Source of the DNA: Halobacterium noricense
GTDB lineage: Archaea > Halobacteriota > Halobacteria > Halobacteriales > Halobacteriaceae
Direction of reading: 5' to 3'
Assembly (NCBI RefSeq): GCF_021233435.1
Contig: NZ_CP089468.1
Location: 1,488,001 to 1,552,000, forward strand
DNA: 64,000 nt
The notes under the pieces were generated by a model that was not told the origin of the DNA, did no database searches, and saw nothing but the letters and a program-made list of their open reading frames with translations. Below are positions 18,176 to 26,064 of the stretch, in pieces. Numbering within the stretch: position 1 is the first letter of the stretch; the number at the start of each line of letters is the position of its first letter. Made by a program: the position numbers and the translations under genes.

Positions 18176-18181
18176 TTTTAC
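18176..18181 (+). promoter_or_regulatory. TATA-like box of xacD
   Basis: TTTTAC lies 29-34 bases before the ATG at 18210, consistent with a very short leader. Confidence 0.45.
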
Positions 18182-18209
18182 TATCGGGTTGCGGAATATA
18201 CGGACGCAA

Positions 18210-19448
18210 ATGGTCGATCACGCGAAGCTCCGCGACCCGAACGCGGAGTATACCATGCGGGACCTCTCCGCAGAAACGATGGGCATCTCCAACGAGCGCG
18301 GCGGTGTCCGCGACGCGGAGATTACGGACGTACAGACGACGATGGTCGACGGCAACTACCCGTGGATTCTGGTCCGCGTCTACACCGACGCGGGCGTCGT
18401 CGGCACCGGTGAATCCTACTGGGGCGGCGGCGACACCGCCATCATCGAGCGGATGAAGCCGTTCCTCGTCGGGGAGAACCCCCTCGACATCGACCGGCTC
18501 TACGAACACCTCATCCAGAAGATGAGCGGCGAGGGTTCTATCTCCGGAAAAGTCGTCTCCGCCATCTCCGGCATCGAAATCGCGCTCCACGACGCCGCTG
18601 GCAAGCTCCTCGACGTTCCGGCCTACCAGCTCGTCGGTGGGAAGTACCGCGACGAGGTCCGTGTCTACTGTGACCTCCACACCGAGAACGAGGCCGACCC
18701 GCAGGCCTGCGCCGCCGAGGCCGAGCGCGTCGTCGAGAACTTCGGTTACGACGCCATCAAGTTCGACCTCGACGTGCCCAGCGGCCACGAGAAGGACCGC
18801 GCGAACCGCCACCTCCGCAATCCCGAAATCGACCACAAGGTCGAAATCGTCAAAGCGACCACCGAGGCCGTCGGCGACAAGGCGGACGTCGCCTTCGACT
18901 GCCACTGGTCGTTCACCGGTGGCTCCGCGAAGCGCCTCGCCAGCGAACTCGAGGAGTACGACGTCTGGTGGCTCGAAGACCCCGTCCCCCCGGAGAACCA
19001 CGAGGTGCAGGAGCAGGTGACGAAGTCCACGACGACGCCCATCGCGGTCGGCGAGAACGTCTACCGGAAGCACGGCCAGCGGACGCTGCTGGAGCCGCAG
19101 GCCGTCGACATCGTCGCGCCGGACCTGCCCCGCGTCGGCGGGATGCGCGAGACCCGCAAAATCGCGGACCTCGCCGACATGTACTACATCCCCGTGGCGA
19201 TGCACAACGTCTCCTCGCCCATCGGGACGATGGCGTCCGCGCACGTCGGTGCCGCCATCCCGAACTCGCTGGCGCTGGAGTACCACTCCTACGAGCTCGG
19301 CTGGTGGGAGGACCTGGTCGAGCAGGACGACCTCATCGAGGAGGGCCGCATGGAGATTCCCGAGGAGCCGGGCCTCGGCCTGACCCTCAACTTCGACGCC
19401 ATCGAGGAGCACATGGTCGAAGGCGAGACGCTGTTCGACGAAGCCTAA
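18210..19448 (+). CDS. xacD: D-xylonate dehydratase (enolase superfamily)
   Basis: A 412-residue member of the mandelate racemase/muconate lactonising group of the enolase superfamily. The metal ligands are visible: Asp in AFDCHW (about residue 230), Glu in WWLEDPVPP (about 257) and Glu in VGENVYRK (about 284), with the catalytic-type His in AMHNVSSP near 332. XacD converts xylonate to 2-keto-3-deoxyxylonate. The surrounding xacA, xacE and xacF homologues make this the likely activity; related sugar-acid dehydratases (gluconate, arabinonate) cannot be excluded by motif alone. Confidence 0.88.
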   Translation: MVDHAKLRDPNAEYTMRDLSAETMGISNERGGVRDAEITDVQTTMVDGNYPWILVRVYTDAGVVGTGESYWGGGDTAIIERMKPFLVGENPLDIDRLYEHLIQKMSGEGSISGKVVSAISGIEIALHDAAGKLLDVPAYQLVGGKYRDEVRVYCDLHTENEADPQACAAEAERVVENFGYDAIKFDLDVPSGHEKDRANRHLRNPEIDHKVEIVKATTEAVGDKADVAFDCHWSFTGGSAKRLASELEEYDVWWLEDPVPPENHEVQEQVTKSTTTPIAVGENVYRKHGQRTLLEPQAVDIVAPDLPRVGGMRETRKIADLADMYYIPVAMHNVSSPIGTMASAHVGAAIPNSLALEYHSYELGWWEDLVEQDDLIEEGRMEIPEEPGLGLTLNFDAIEEHMVEGETLFDEA

Positions 19449-19460
19449 CTCCGACGAGCA

Positions 19461-19560
19461 CGGGACACAAGTCCCGGACGGCCGATACGTAACCCTCTGG
19501 CTCGCGCCGCCCGGCCCACGTCTCGGGTCGGCAACGCGGCAAAGCCCGTGTCGCGGGCTT
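19461..19560 (+). terminator. Two perfect hairpins downstream of xacD
   Basis: CGGGAC/GTCCCG (19461-19466 and 19471-19476, 4-base loop) and AAGCCCG/CGGGCTT (19542-19548 and 19554-19560, 5-base loop) follow the xacD stop. There is no clear T-run, so a role in termination or mRNA 3'-end stability is only a suggestion. Confidence 0.3.
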
Positions 19561-19647
19561 CGCAACAGGCCACTTCTTCGCTGTGCGGTCGTGTCTGTCC
19601 GACAACCGGGTATTATGAGTGGGTTCACGGGCAGGGCGGCGATACTC

Positions 19648-19653
19648 TTTTAA
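19648..19653 (+). promoter_or_regulatory. TATA-like box of xacE
   Basis: TTTTAA lies 23-28 bases before the ATG at 19676, exactly the spacing of a leaderless haloarchaeal gene, and fixes the start at 19676 in place of the longer frame from 19619. Confidence 0.55.
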
Positions 19654-19675
19654 CTACATCGGTGTATCAACGAGT

Positions 19676-20554
19676 ATGCGGTACTACCGACTCCCTAGTA
19701 GAGAGCAGGGAACGGACTCGCTCGTCGTCGTCGACGGGGAAGACGACGCCTACAACCTGACGACGGCGTCCGACGACCTCGGTTCGTTCACTGAACTCGC
19801 TCGCGCGGCGAACGCCAGCAACCGAACCATCGACGCCATCGCGCGCGACCGGATTCCCGACGCCGACCAGTTCGAACCCGACCGCGCCGAGCGGGACGCG
19901 CTCCTCCCGGTCGTCCCCGACGAGGTCTGGGCGGCGGGCGTCACGTACAGCATCAGCGAGGAAGCCCGGAAGGCCGAGAGCGGGAAACCCGAGGTGTACA
20001 TCGACGTCTACGACAGCGACCGCCCGGAGCTGTTCCTGAAGGCGACACCCTCCCGGACCGTCGGCCCGAACGACGCCATCGGCGTGCGCGGTGACTCCGA
20101 CTGGAACGTCCCCGAGCCCGAACTCGGCGTCGTCCTGCACCGCGAGGAAGTCGTCGGCTACACCATCGGCAACGACGTGTCCAGCCGGGATATCGAAGGG
20201 GAAAACCCACTGTACCTCCCGCAGGCGAAGGTGTACGACCGTTGCTGCTCGCTGGGCCCCTGCGTCGCAACCGGCGACGTCATCGAGGACCCACACGACC
20301 TCGGGATGTCGCTGACCATCGAACGCGACGGCGAGGTAGTCTTCGAGGACGAGACCACGACCGCGGAGATGGCGACGACCTGCGAGACGCTCGTGAAGTA
20401 CCTGCGCCGCCACAACGACCTCCCGGAGACGCTAGTGTTGCTCACCGGTACCGCGCTCGTGCCGCCGGATACGTTCACCCTCAACGAGGGCGACGAGGTC
20501 ACTATCGACATCGACCACATCGGCGAACTCGTCAACGACACCGTCGTCGTCTGA
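19676..20554 (+). CDS. xacE: 2-keto-3-deoxyxylonate dehydratase (FAH family)
   Basis: A 292-residue protein of the fumarylacetoacetate hydrolase fold, starting MRYYRLPSREQ. The metal-binding Glu cluster is in PEPELGVVL, and the family motif GYTIGNDVSSRD is at about 163-174, followed by PCVATGD. In haloarchaea XacE dehydrates 2-keto-3-deoxy-pentonate to 2-oxoglutarate semialdehyde, the substrate of XacF. It follows xacD by 227 bases with its own promoter. FAH proteins include many other hydrolases; the pathway context makes the call strong. Confidence 0.88.
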   Translation: MRYYRLPSREQGTDSLVVVDGEDDAYNLTTASDDLGSFTELARAANASNRTIDAIARDRIPDADQFEPDRAERDALLPVVPDEVWAAGVTYSISEEARKAESGKPEVYIDVYDSDRPELFLKATPSRTVGPNDAIGVRGDSDWNVPEPELGVVLHREEVVGYTIGNDVSSRDIEGENPLYLPQAKVYDRCCSLGPCVATGDVIEDPHDLGMSLTIERDGEVVFEDETTTAEMATTCETLVKYLRRHNDLPETLVLLTGTALVPPDTFTLNEGDEVTIDIDHIGELVNDTVVV

Positions 20555-20654
20555 GCGCGAACGGACCGAAGCACAACAAGTGCGCTGAGCGACGAACGAG
20601 CGGAAGTAATCCCGGCGCTGCGTACGACGCGGCGAAAAAACGGCTGCTCGCTCG

Positions 20655-22985
20655 CTATTCTGCGTTTCCGACGTCGGTCTCCGTGAAGTACGTCCGTCCG
20701 CCTTCGGGAACTTCCTTCGTGCCGGTGACCTCGAAGGCCGCCGTCGAGACGATGTCCGCGGCGGAGTGGCCGACGCGGAACTCGTAGGGGCCTTCTTCGA
20801 CCGCGAGGTTCATGTCGCGGTCGTGGTACGCCAACTGGGAGGCGTCGACTTCGAAGCTGACGCGCTTGGCCTCACCCGGGTCGAGGGCGACGCGCTCGAA
20901 CGCGACCAGCTCCTGTACGGGACGTGCCTGGTCGGGGTTCTGTGCGCTCCCGTACAGTTGGACGACGTCGTGGCCCGCGGTGTCGCCCGTGTTCTCGACG
21001 GTCACCTCGGCAGTGATGGTGCCTGCGGGCGCGAGTTCAGTCGTTGACAGCGAGAGGTCGTCGTACTCGAAGTCCGTGTAGCTGAGCCCGTGGCCGAACG
21101 GAAACAGCGGGTCGCTCTCCGTGTAGACGTACTCCTCGTTAGCGGTGTTGGACTTCCGGCTGTAGTGGACCGGGAGCTGCCCGACCGACCGCGGAATCGA
21201 CACCGGGAGGTGGCCACCGGGGTTGTGCTCGCCGAACAGCACCTCGGCGACGCCCTCACCACCGCGCTCGCCGGGGAGCCACGCCTGCAGGACCGCGGGC
21301 ACCGACTCGGCGATGGCCTCGATGGAGTGGGGTTTCCCGCTGACGACGACCGTCACGACCGGCGTCCCAGTCTCGTCGACGTGCTCGACGAGCGCGCGCT
21401 GCACGCCGGGGAGGCTCAGGTCAACGACGTCACAGCCCTCGCCACTGGTGGCGACGCTGGGCATGTTGACGCGCTCGCGGTCCGAGTCCGAGAAGTCGAC
21501 CGCCGAGCGCGCGCCGACGAACGCGAGCACGACGTCGGCGTCTTCGGCGGCCTCGGCGGCCGCGTCGAAGTCGTCCGTGTCGGGTCCGGTCGTCGTGCAG
21601 CCCTGCTCGTAGTGGACGTCGAAGCCGTGCTCGTCGCCGCGTTCGCGAACCGCGTCCAGCGGCGTCGTGGCGTCGAGTTCGACCTCTTCTTCGGGGTAGT
21701 GGGCGGGGTACGCGTAGTCGCCCATGAGCTCCTGGGCGTCGTCGGCTTTCGGGCCGACGACCGCGACGGCGTCCGTGTCCTCGCCGACCAGGGGGAGCAG
21801 GTCGTCTTCGTTCTTCAGCAGCGTCATCGACTCGCGCGCGGCGCGCGTCGTGAGTTCGCGGGCTTCCTCGGTGCCGAACGGCTCGGTCGCGGCGTCGGCG
21901 TCGACGGTCGGGTCGTCGAGGACGCCCTTCTCGGCTTTCGCACGTAGCACGCGACGGACCGCACGGTCGAGCGTCGCCTCCGAGAGTTCGCCGGCTTCGA
22001 CGGCGTCTGCGAGGTGTTCGCCGTAGCAGTCCGTGTACGGAAGTTCGACGTCGATGCCGGCTTCGACGGCGGTGATGCCGGCTTCGCGCTCGTCGGCGGC
22101 GACGCCGTGTTCGCTGCGGAGGAACTCGACGCTGTAGTAGTCCGAGACGACGGTCCCGTCGAAGCCCCACTCGCCGCGGAGCACGTCGGTCAGCAGCCAC
22201 TCGTCGCTGGCGCACGGAATACCGTCGATGTCGTGGTAGGCGTTCATCACGGACTCGGCGTCCGCCGTGCGAATGGCAGCCTCGAACGGAAACAGGTGGG
22301 TCTCGCGGAGTTCCCGTCGGCCGATGTTGACGGAACTCCGGTTCTTCCCGCCCTCGCCAGCGCCGTGACCGGCGAAGTGCTTGAGCGTCGCGGTGATGCC
22401 GTCACCGTCGCCCTGCAGGCCGTCGACGTATCCGCAGGCCATCGCGGCGACCAGGTAGGGGTCTTCGCCGAACGTCTCCTCAACGCGCCCCCAGCGGAGG
22501 TCGCGGGCGATGTCCAAGACTGGGGAGAGCGCGTGCACGGTGCCGATAGCTTCGAGTTGGTCGCGGATGGTGTCCGTGACCGTTTCGAGGAGCTCCGGCG
22601 ACCACGTGCTCGCCATCCCGATCATCTGCGGGAAGGTCGTGGCTTCCGGACCCATGTAGCCGCTCAGACACTCCTCGTGAGGGATAGCAGGAACACCGAG
22701 TCGTGTCTCCTTGCGGAGGTATTCCTGGAGTTCGTTCGTCCGTTCGGCCGCTTCCTGTGGCGCGAGACTCCCCTCGCCGCCAATACGGGTGAGGTGGCCG
22801 ATACCGTTCGAGAGGTGTTCGTCGACGGCCGCCTCGTCGAGCGTGCCGTCCTCGTTCAGGAGCTTCTCGGCGTTCACGGAGCCGAGTTGTGCAGCCTTCT
22901 CCTCGACGGCCATCCGATCGAGGAGCTGCTCTACGCGTCGGTCGGTCGGTGTCTCGGCGACACCACCGTCTGAGCCAGTTCGCAT
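20655..22985 (-). CDS. Glycoside hydrolase family 3 beta-xylosidase/beta-glucosidase
   Basis: A 776-residue GH3 enzyme with the three usual parts: TIM barrel (about 1-340), alpha/beta sandwich (about 370-620) and a fibronectin-III-like C-terminal domain. The nucleophile is Asp282 in VVSDYYS; KHFAGHGAGEGGKN near 202-216 and the sandwich domain complete the site. The ATG at 22985 (MRTGSDGGVAETP) is preferred to one at 23093. There is no clear signal peptide, so it is probably intracellular. In this locus it most likely releases xylose from xylo-oligosaccharides; beta-glucosidase activity is equally possible for the family. Confidence 0.92.
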   Translation of the reverse strand: MRTGSDGGVAETPTDRRVEQLLDRMAVEEKAAQLGSVNAEKLLNEDGTLDEAAVDEHLSNGIGHLTRIGGEGSLAPQEAAERTNELQEYLRKETRLGVPAIPHEECLSGYMGPEATTFPQMIGMASTWSPELLETVTDTIRDQLEAIGTVHALSPVLDIARDLRWGRVEETFGEDPYLVAAMACGYVDGLQGDGDGITATLKHFAGHGAGEGGKNRSSVNIGRRELRETHLFPFEAAIRTADAESVMNAYHDIDGIPCASDEWLLTDVLRGEWGFDGTVVSDYYSVEFLRSEHGVAADEREAGITAVEAGIDVELPYTDCYGEHLADAVEAGELSEATLDRAVRRVLRAKAEKGVLDDPTVDADAATEPFGTEEARELTTRAARESMTLLKNEDDLLPLVGEDTDAVAVVGPKADDAQELMGDYAYPAHYPEEEVELDATTPLDAVRERGDEHGFDVHYEQGCTTTGPDTDDFDAAAEAAEDADVVLAFVGARSAVDFSDSDRERVNMPSVATSGEGCDVVDLSLPGVQRALVEHVDETGTPVVTVVVSGKPHSIEAIAESVPAVLQAWLPGERGGEGVAEVLFGEHNPGGHLPVSIPRSVGQLPVHYSRKSNTANEEYVYTESDPLFPFGHGLSYTDFEYDDLSLSTTELAPAGTITAEVTVENTGDTAGHDVVQLYGSAQNPDQARPVQELVAFERVALDPGEAKRVSFEVDASQLAYHDRDMNLAVEEGPYEFRVGHSAADIVSTAAFEVTGTKEVPEGGRTYFTETDVGNAE

Positions 22986-23093
22986 CAACGGAATCGTCGC
23001 AATCCCCGATATTAATAATTCGGATATGGGAACGTCTGACTCATCGTGAGGACCGTCCCGACCCCGAACGGTATTTTCTCGAATAGAGAACAC

Positions 23094-23450
23094 CCTATCT
23101 AGTAGAGGGAACAGGAACCATCTCGAAGAAAATGATTCCAGAGGCCTGCTGGGCGGTAATATCGTTTATTGCTGGTCACCACCTCGGCAATCTAAAATAT
23201 TGGTTGATTCTACTATAGAGAACGCTGTTTGAGGGTTGTGGCCACTATCACCGACACACCGGAACGGGGCTGCAATCGGTGGCAAACTACCACCGGCAAA
23301 AATCGGCGAGTACGGACGGTAACGCACGGAATCGTCCGACGCCGAGCGTCACTTCGCTTCTGTTCAGTTAGCACGGCCGGAGCTGAATCGGTTTCTCGGG
23401 AGTGCTTGGTCCGACGGCCACCGGAACGGACACGCATAATGGTTCGCTAT
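23094..23450. other. Gene-free stretch upstream of the first hairpin element
   Basis: No supported coding region. Short frames on either strand lack homology-like features. The left end contains two similar short pieces, ATAGAGAACACC (23084-23095) and ATAGAGAACGCT (23215-23226), of unknown meaning. Confidence 0.5.
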
Positions 23451-23458
23451 CATAGAAC

Positions 23459-24003
23459 GGTGGTGTTCAGATAGGGACTCGTCTGAACACAGCTTCAGCC
23501 GGCGGACCAGCCGGTAATCCTGGCGGTCGCCGGGAGAGCAACGCGCTCCCGAGGCCTCGGAAATCGGAGATTTCCGGCGGATTGAAAGCGCGAGGCGCAC
23601 GTGGCGGCGAAGCCGCCACGTTTTGCAGCGGTCGGTGCAGCCGACCGCCCACTCGACGAACCCCAGCGAAGTAAGCACGTGAGCGACCACCGGGAGCGAA
23701 CGCGCGTGGTCCGAGAGACGCGGAGCGTCTCTCGTCGCAATTCGTGAGGGCGGCGAACGCTTCGCGTTCGCCTGCTCTCGAAAGAGCGCTGTGCGCTCTT
23801 TCGGCGACAGAGAGGGAGCAAGCTCCCTCAGGCAGCCGGCGGGCTATGCCCGCCGGCGACAGCGAGCCACGGGAGTCTCGTGAGTGCAACGAACGAGACC
23901 ACGGGAGACGAGCACTGCGAGTCTCCCGACGGTCGAGACTGCCGAGGGCTTTCAAAACGCAACATCGTCTCCGCTACTTTCGTCTGCTTATCTGAACACT
24001 GCC
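23459..24003 (+). mobile_element. Non-coding hairpin-array element, copy A (545 bp), with 8-bp target duplication
   Basis: The element starts GGTGGTGTTCAGATA and ends (read inwards from the other side) GGCAGTGTTCAGATA; it is flanked by the direct repeat CATAGAAC at 23451-23458 and 24004-24011, an 8-bp duplication as made by IS6-family transposases. Inside is a string of hairpins, most with 3-base loops. Arms: GTGTTCAGA (23463/23482), GGAAATC (23559/23569), CGTGGCGGC (23600/23612), GCGGTCGG (23628/23641), CGAGAGACGC (23712/23725), GGCGAACGC (23752/23764), CGAAAGAGCGC (23779/23793), GAGGGAGC (23812/23822), GCCGGCGGGC (23835/23848), GGGAGAC (23903/23921). All these are perfect. Open frames inside are by-products of the palindromes. 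The element has no transposase and was probably moved by an IS6-type enzyme. Confidence 0.8.
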
Positions 24004-24406
24004 CATAGAACGAAACTAATGCGAAAATGACGTCATCTGCCGGTAATCCCATGTGTAAAATTATTATTGATTGGAGTTAGTGGACGACCACAGACGACGA
24101 GATGGGGTCCCAATTTCGCAGTCGGGATTACACCAATACCTTTGTAATTCTTTGGTGAGTGGCTCGTCGCATGCATGACTCACCGTCGCGGCCCAACAGC
24201 AAGTCGCACCACTCAGGCCGGTAACGACATCAGCGACGACACCAGAGCGTAGAACGACGGGTGACTCCGTGGCCATGGATACGTTGCGATTGTTGGATTA
24301 CCCTAATGATTCTGAGTTAGCCTTGCATCAGTACGAGGGGTTTTCATTACTTTAGGATACTATCGGGTACACCCGTACGAGGATTTCTAGACCGCGATTA
24401 TTCGCT
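24004..24406. other. Gene-free stretch between hairpin element A and the broken IS630 gene
   Basis: The first eight bases are the right target duplication of element A. The rest has no supported gene; its 3' part may contain the left end of the IS630-type element, but I could not find a clear terminal repeat. Confidence 0.45.
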
Positions 24407-25133
24407 GTGAAACAAGTCTATACGGGCTACGACCTGTCGCTTCTCATTCAGGGACTGTTGCAGAGGGTAGTGAATCATCTCGACGAAATTTCCGCCGAGG
24501 AATTACAAAATGCCTCAGACAACGTGGACGGAAAGAAGCCGACATAACGGCTCTTAGCGACAATTGCGTACAAGAACGGTGTGACGCAGATCGAGTTAGC
24601 CGAGTGGTACGATGTTCAGCAGCGGACGGTCTACAGCTGGCTCGAGCGACTCGACACCGACGAGTCGCTTGAGCAGGCTGCATCTAATAATAAACGAGCT
24701 GAGAGGAAGCGAAAACTCTCAGAAACACAGCAAGAAGAATCTGAACAACCAATTCACGAACCACCTGAAAAGGCAGGAATCGACGCGCCGGCATGGGCGC
24801 CGGCGCTCGCCCAGCAATTCCTCGAAGAAACGTACGACGTGGAGTACTCAATCCCGAGTTGCCGGCTGCTGTTGAAAGAGGCGGGATTGAGCTATCAGAA
24901 ACTACGCCGTTCAGCCGCCGAATCTGACGAAAGCGAGCAAGAGGGGGCTCTATGACGAACTCAAAAAGCGGCGGGAGATGAACGCCACCGTAGTCTGTAT
25001 CGACCAAACGAAGCAATCCGTGCAAGTCGAGCCGCGGGCCGCGTGGTTTCCGCGCGCACCGAGAACGGTGCTCGCTTCTTCTCTCGATTCACCGAGTACG
25101 TCACGGCCGAACACGCGAAACATTTCATTTTCG
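24407..25133 (+). pseudogene. IS630-family transposase, broken and truncated
   Basis: The reading starts at GTG 24407 (VKQVYTGYDLSLLI). An in-frame TAA at 24546 interrupts it; the same frame continues with RLLATIAYKNGVTQIELAEWY and an HTH segment QQRTVYSWLERL typical of haloarchaeal IS630 transposases, then VEYSIPSCRLLLKEAGLSYQ. Near 24940 an extra G shifts the frame; the next frame reads LYDELKKRREMNATVVCIDQ, which contains the first catalytic Asp of the DDE domain (VCIDQT). A further disturbed part ends with FTEYVTAEHAKHF at about 25129, where the IS6 element begins. The last third, with the other catalytic acids, is missing. So it carries one nonsense mutation, at least one frameshift and a truncation by insertion. 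Confidence 0.8.
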
Positions 25134-25252
25134 GGCACTGTCTAGTTGAGTCAGTTTGAGAAGTGAGCAGGTCGTTGAGTAAGTTGGTCAAGATGCTCGC
25201 AGACCTGCTCAACGAGAGATGAACCGGATTTAGAAGAAACTTGGGAGAATGA

Positions 25253-25345
25253 GCGGACGGCGACGTGACGAGACGCTCTGCGTCTCGTTCGCACATCAGA
25301 ACCCGTTGGGTTCTGAGGACGCCCGTTAGGGCGTTCGCCGTCCGC
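25253..25345. repeat. Three tandem hairpins inside an 11-bp outer stem, within the IS6 transposase region
   Basis: GCGGACGGCGA (25253-25263) pairs perfectly with 25335-25345. Enclosed are three hairpins: arm ACGAGACGC with loop TCT (25268-25288), arm TCAGAACCC with loop GTT (25296-25316), and arm ACGCCC with a 4-base loop (25319-25334). This is a four-way, cloverleaf-like layout. It falls between the N-terminal codons of the transposase (frame reading NERTAT) and FAVRLHQTG, and breaks that frame, so it looks like an insertion of hairpin units of the same kind as those in elements A and B. Confidence 0.65.
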
Positions 25346-25924
25346 CTCCATCAGACCGGTTGTTTTCTTCGAGAAACAACAACAATTTTAGCTGAATTAG
25401 GCATGCAACGCTCTCATGGTGCGGTTTGGAACTGGGTGCATCGGCTATCTGACAGCGGACGCGACCCGCCTGAGGCCCAGCCGTCAAGGGTCGCCGTCGA
25501 CGAGACCGCTGTCAAAATTAACGGTGAGTGGTCTTGGCTGTATGCTGCAATAGACATCGACACAAAGTTGATTCTCGATGTCGCGTTGTTTGGTCGGCAT
25601 GGCACTGATCCGGCCGCTGCGTTTCTGCAGAAACTCCAGGAGAAACATGATCTCTCGGAGGCTGAGTTTCTCGTCGATCAGTTCGGCTACCGGACTGCCC
25701 TTGCTCGAGTAGGATTGAGCGGCCGGGTCAACTATACCGAGCGAAACCTCATCGAAAAGTGGTTTCACACGCTCAAAATGCGGGTCGGCCGCTTCCATAA
25801 CTCGTGGGTGGGCAGTCGATCGAGCGTTCGAGAGTGGCTTGAACAATTTATGCATTACTACAACCGCCACAGACCGCATCAAGCTCTCGATGGAAAAACG
25901 CCGATCGAGGAGGTCCAGAACTAG
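25265..25924 (+). pseudogene. IS6-family transposase, 5' end disrupted
   Basis: The frame from GTG 25265 gives 219 residues, of which those from FAVRLHQTG onward match the haloarchaeal IS6 type: HTH with RSHGAVWNWVHRL, DDE catalytic domain with VAVDETAVKINGEWSWLYAAID, FLVDQFGYRTAL (second Asp) and RNLIEKWFHTLKMR (Glu), ending RPHQALDGKTPIEEV. The N-terminal part normally encoded upstream is visible in other frames (KMLADLLNER, then DEPDLEETWENERTAT) and is separated by frameshifts and the hairpin nest. The DDE domain itself is intact, so a shorter protein started at the GTG might still act, but loss of function is more likely. Confidence 0.75.
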
Positions 25925-26064
25925 ACAGTGCCGCGTCACAAAATTGAAGATTGAGCGTCATTAGCGGCTTCATAGACCTCATCTGAACAGTACTTGATAT
26001 TCGACATGCTAATGCTAATCAGTACTTCGGCGCGCGATCTATTGGTATAAGTATCCCCCTCACC

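Larger units (their letters stand above)
25134..25932 (+). mobile_element. IS6-family insertion sequence (about 800 bp)
   Basis: It is bounded by a perfect 14-bp inverted repeat, GGCACTGTCTAGTT at 25134-25147 and its complement at 25919-25932, the size and GG start usual for IS6 elements. The flanking octamers (CATTTTCG and GCGTCACA) differ, so no target duplication remains; this points to a later rearrangement or deletion on the right side, which also removed the end of the IS630 gene. The transposase frame occupies most of the element. Between the left end and the frame, 25253-25345 carries an unusual nest of hairpins. Confidence 0.85.

Noticed and set aside
23467-23955. Arg/Ser-rich open frames on both strands inside hairpin element A, and similar ones in element B (39181-39777)
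   Set aside because: They arise from the palindromic hairpins, occur in several frames at once, are not acidic and differ between the two copies by frame-breaking changes.
25965-25985. Another hairpin-element end (CATCTGAACAGTAC)
   Set aside because: Only about ten bases fit the end sequence and no partner end or target duplication was found.
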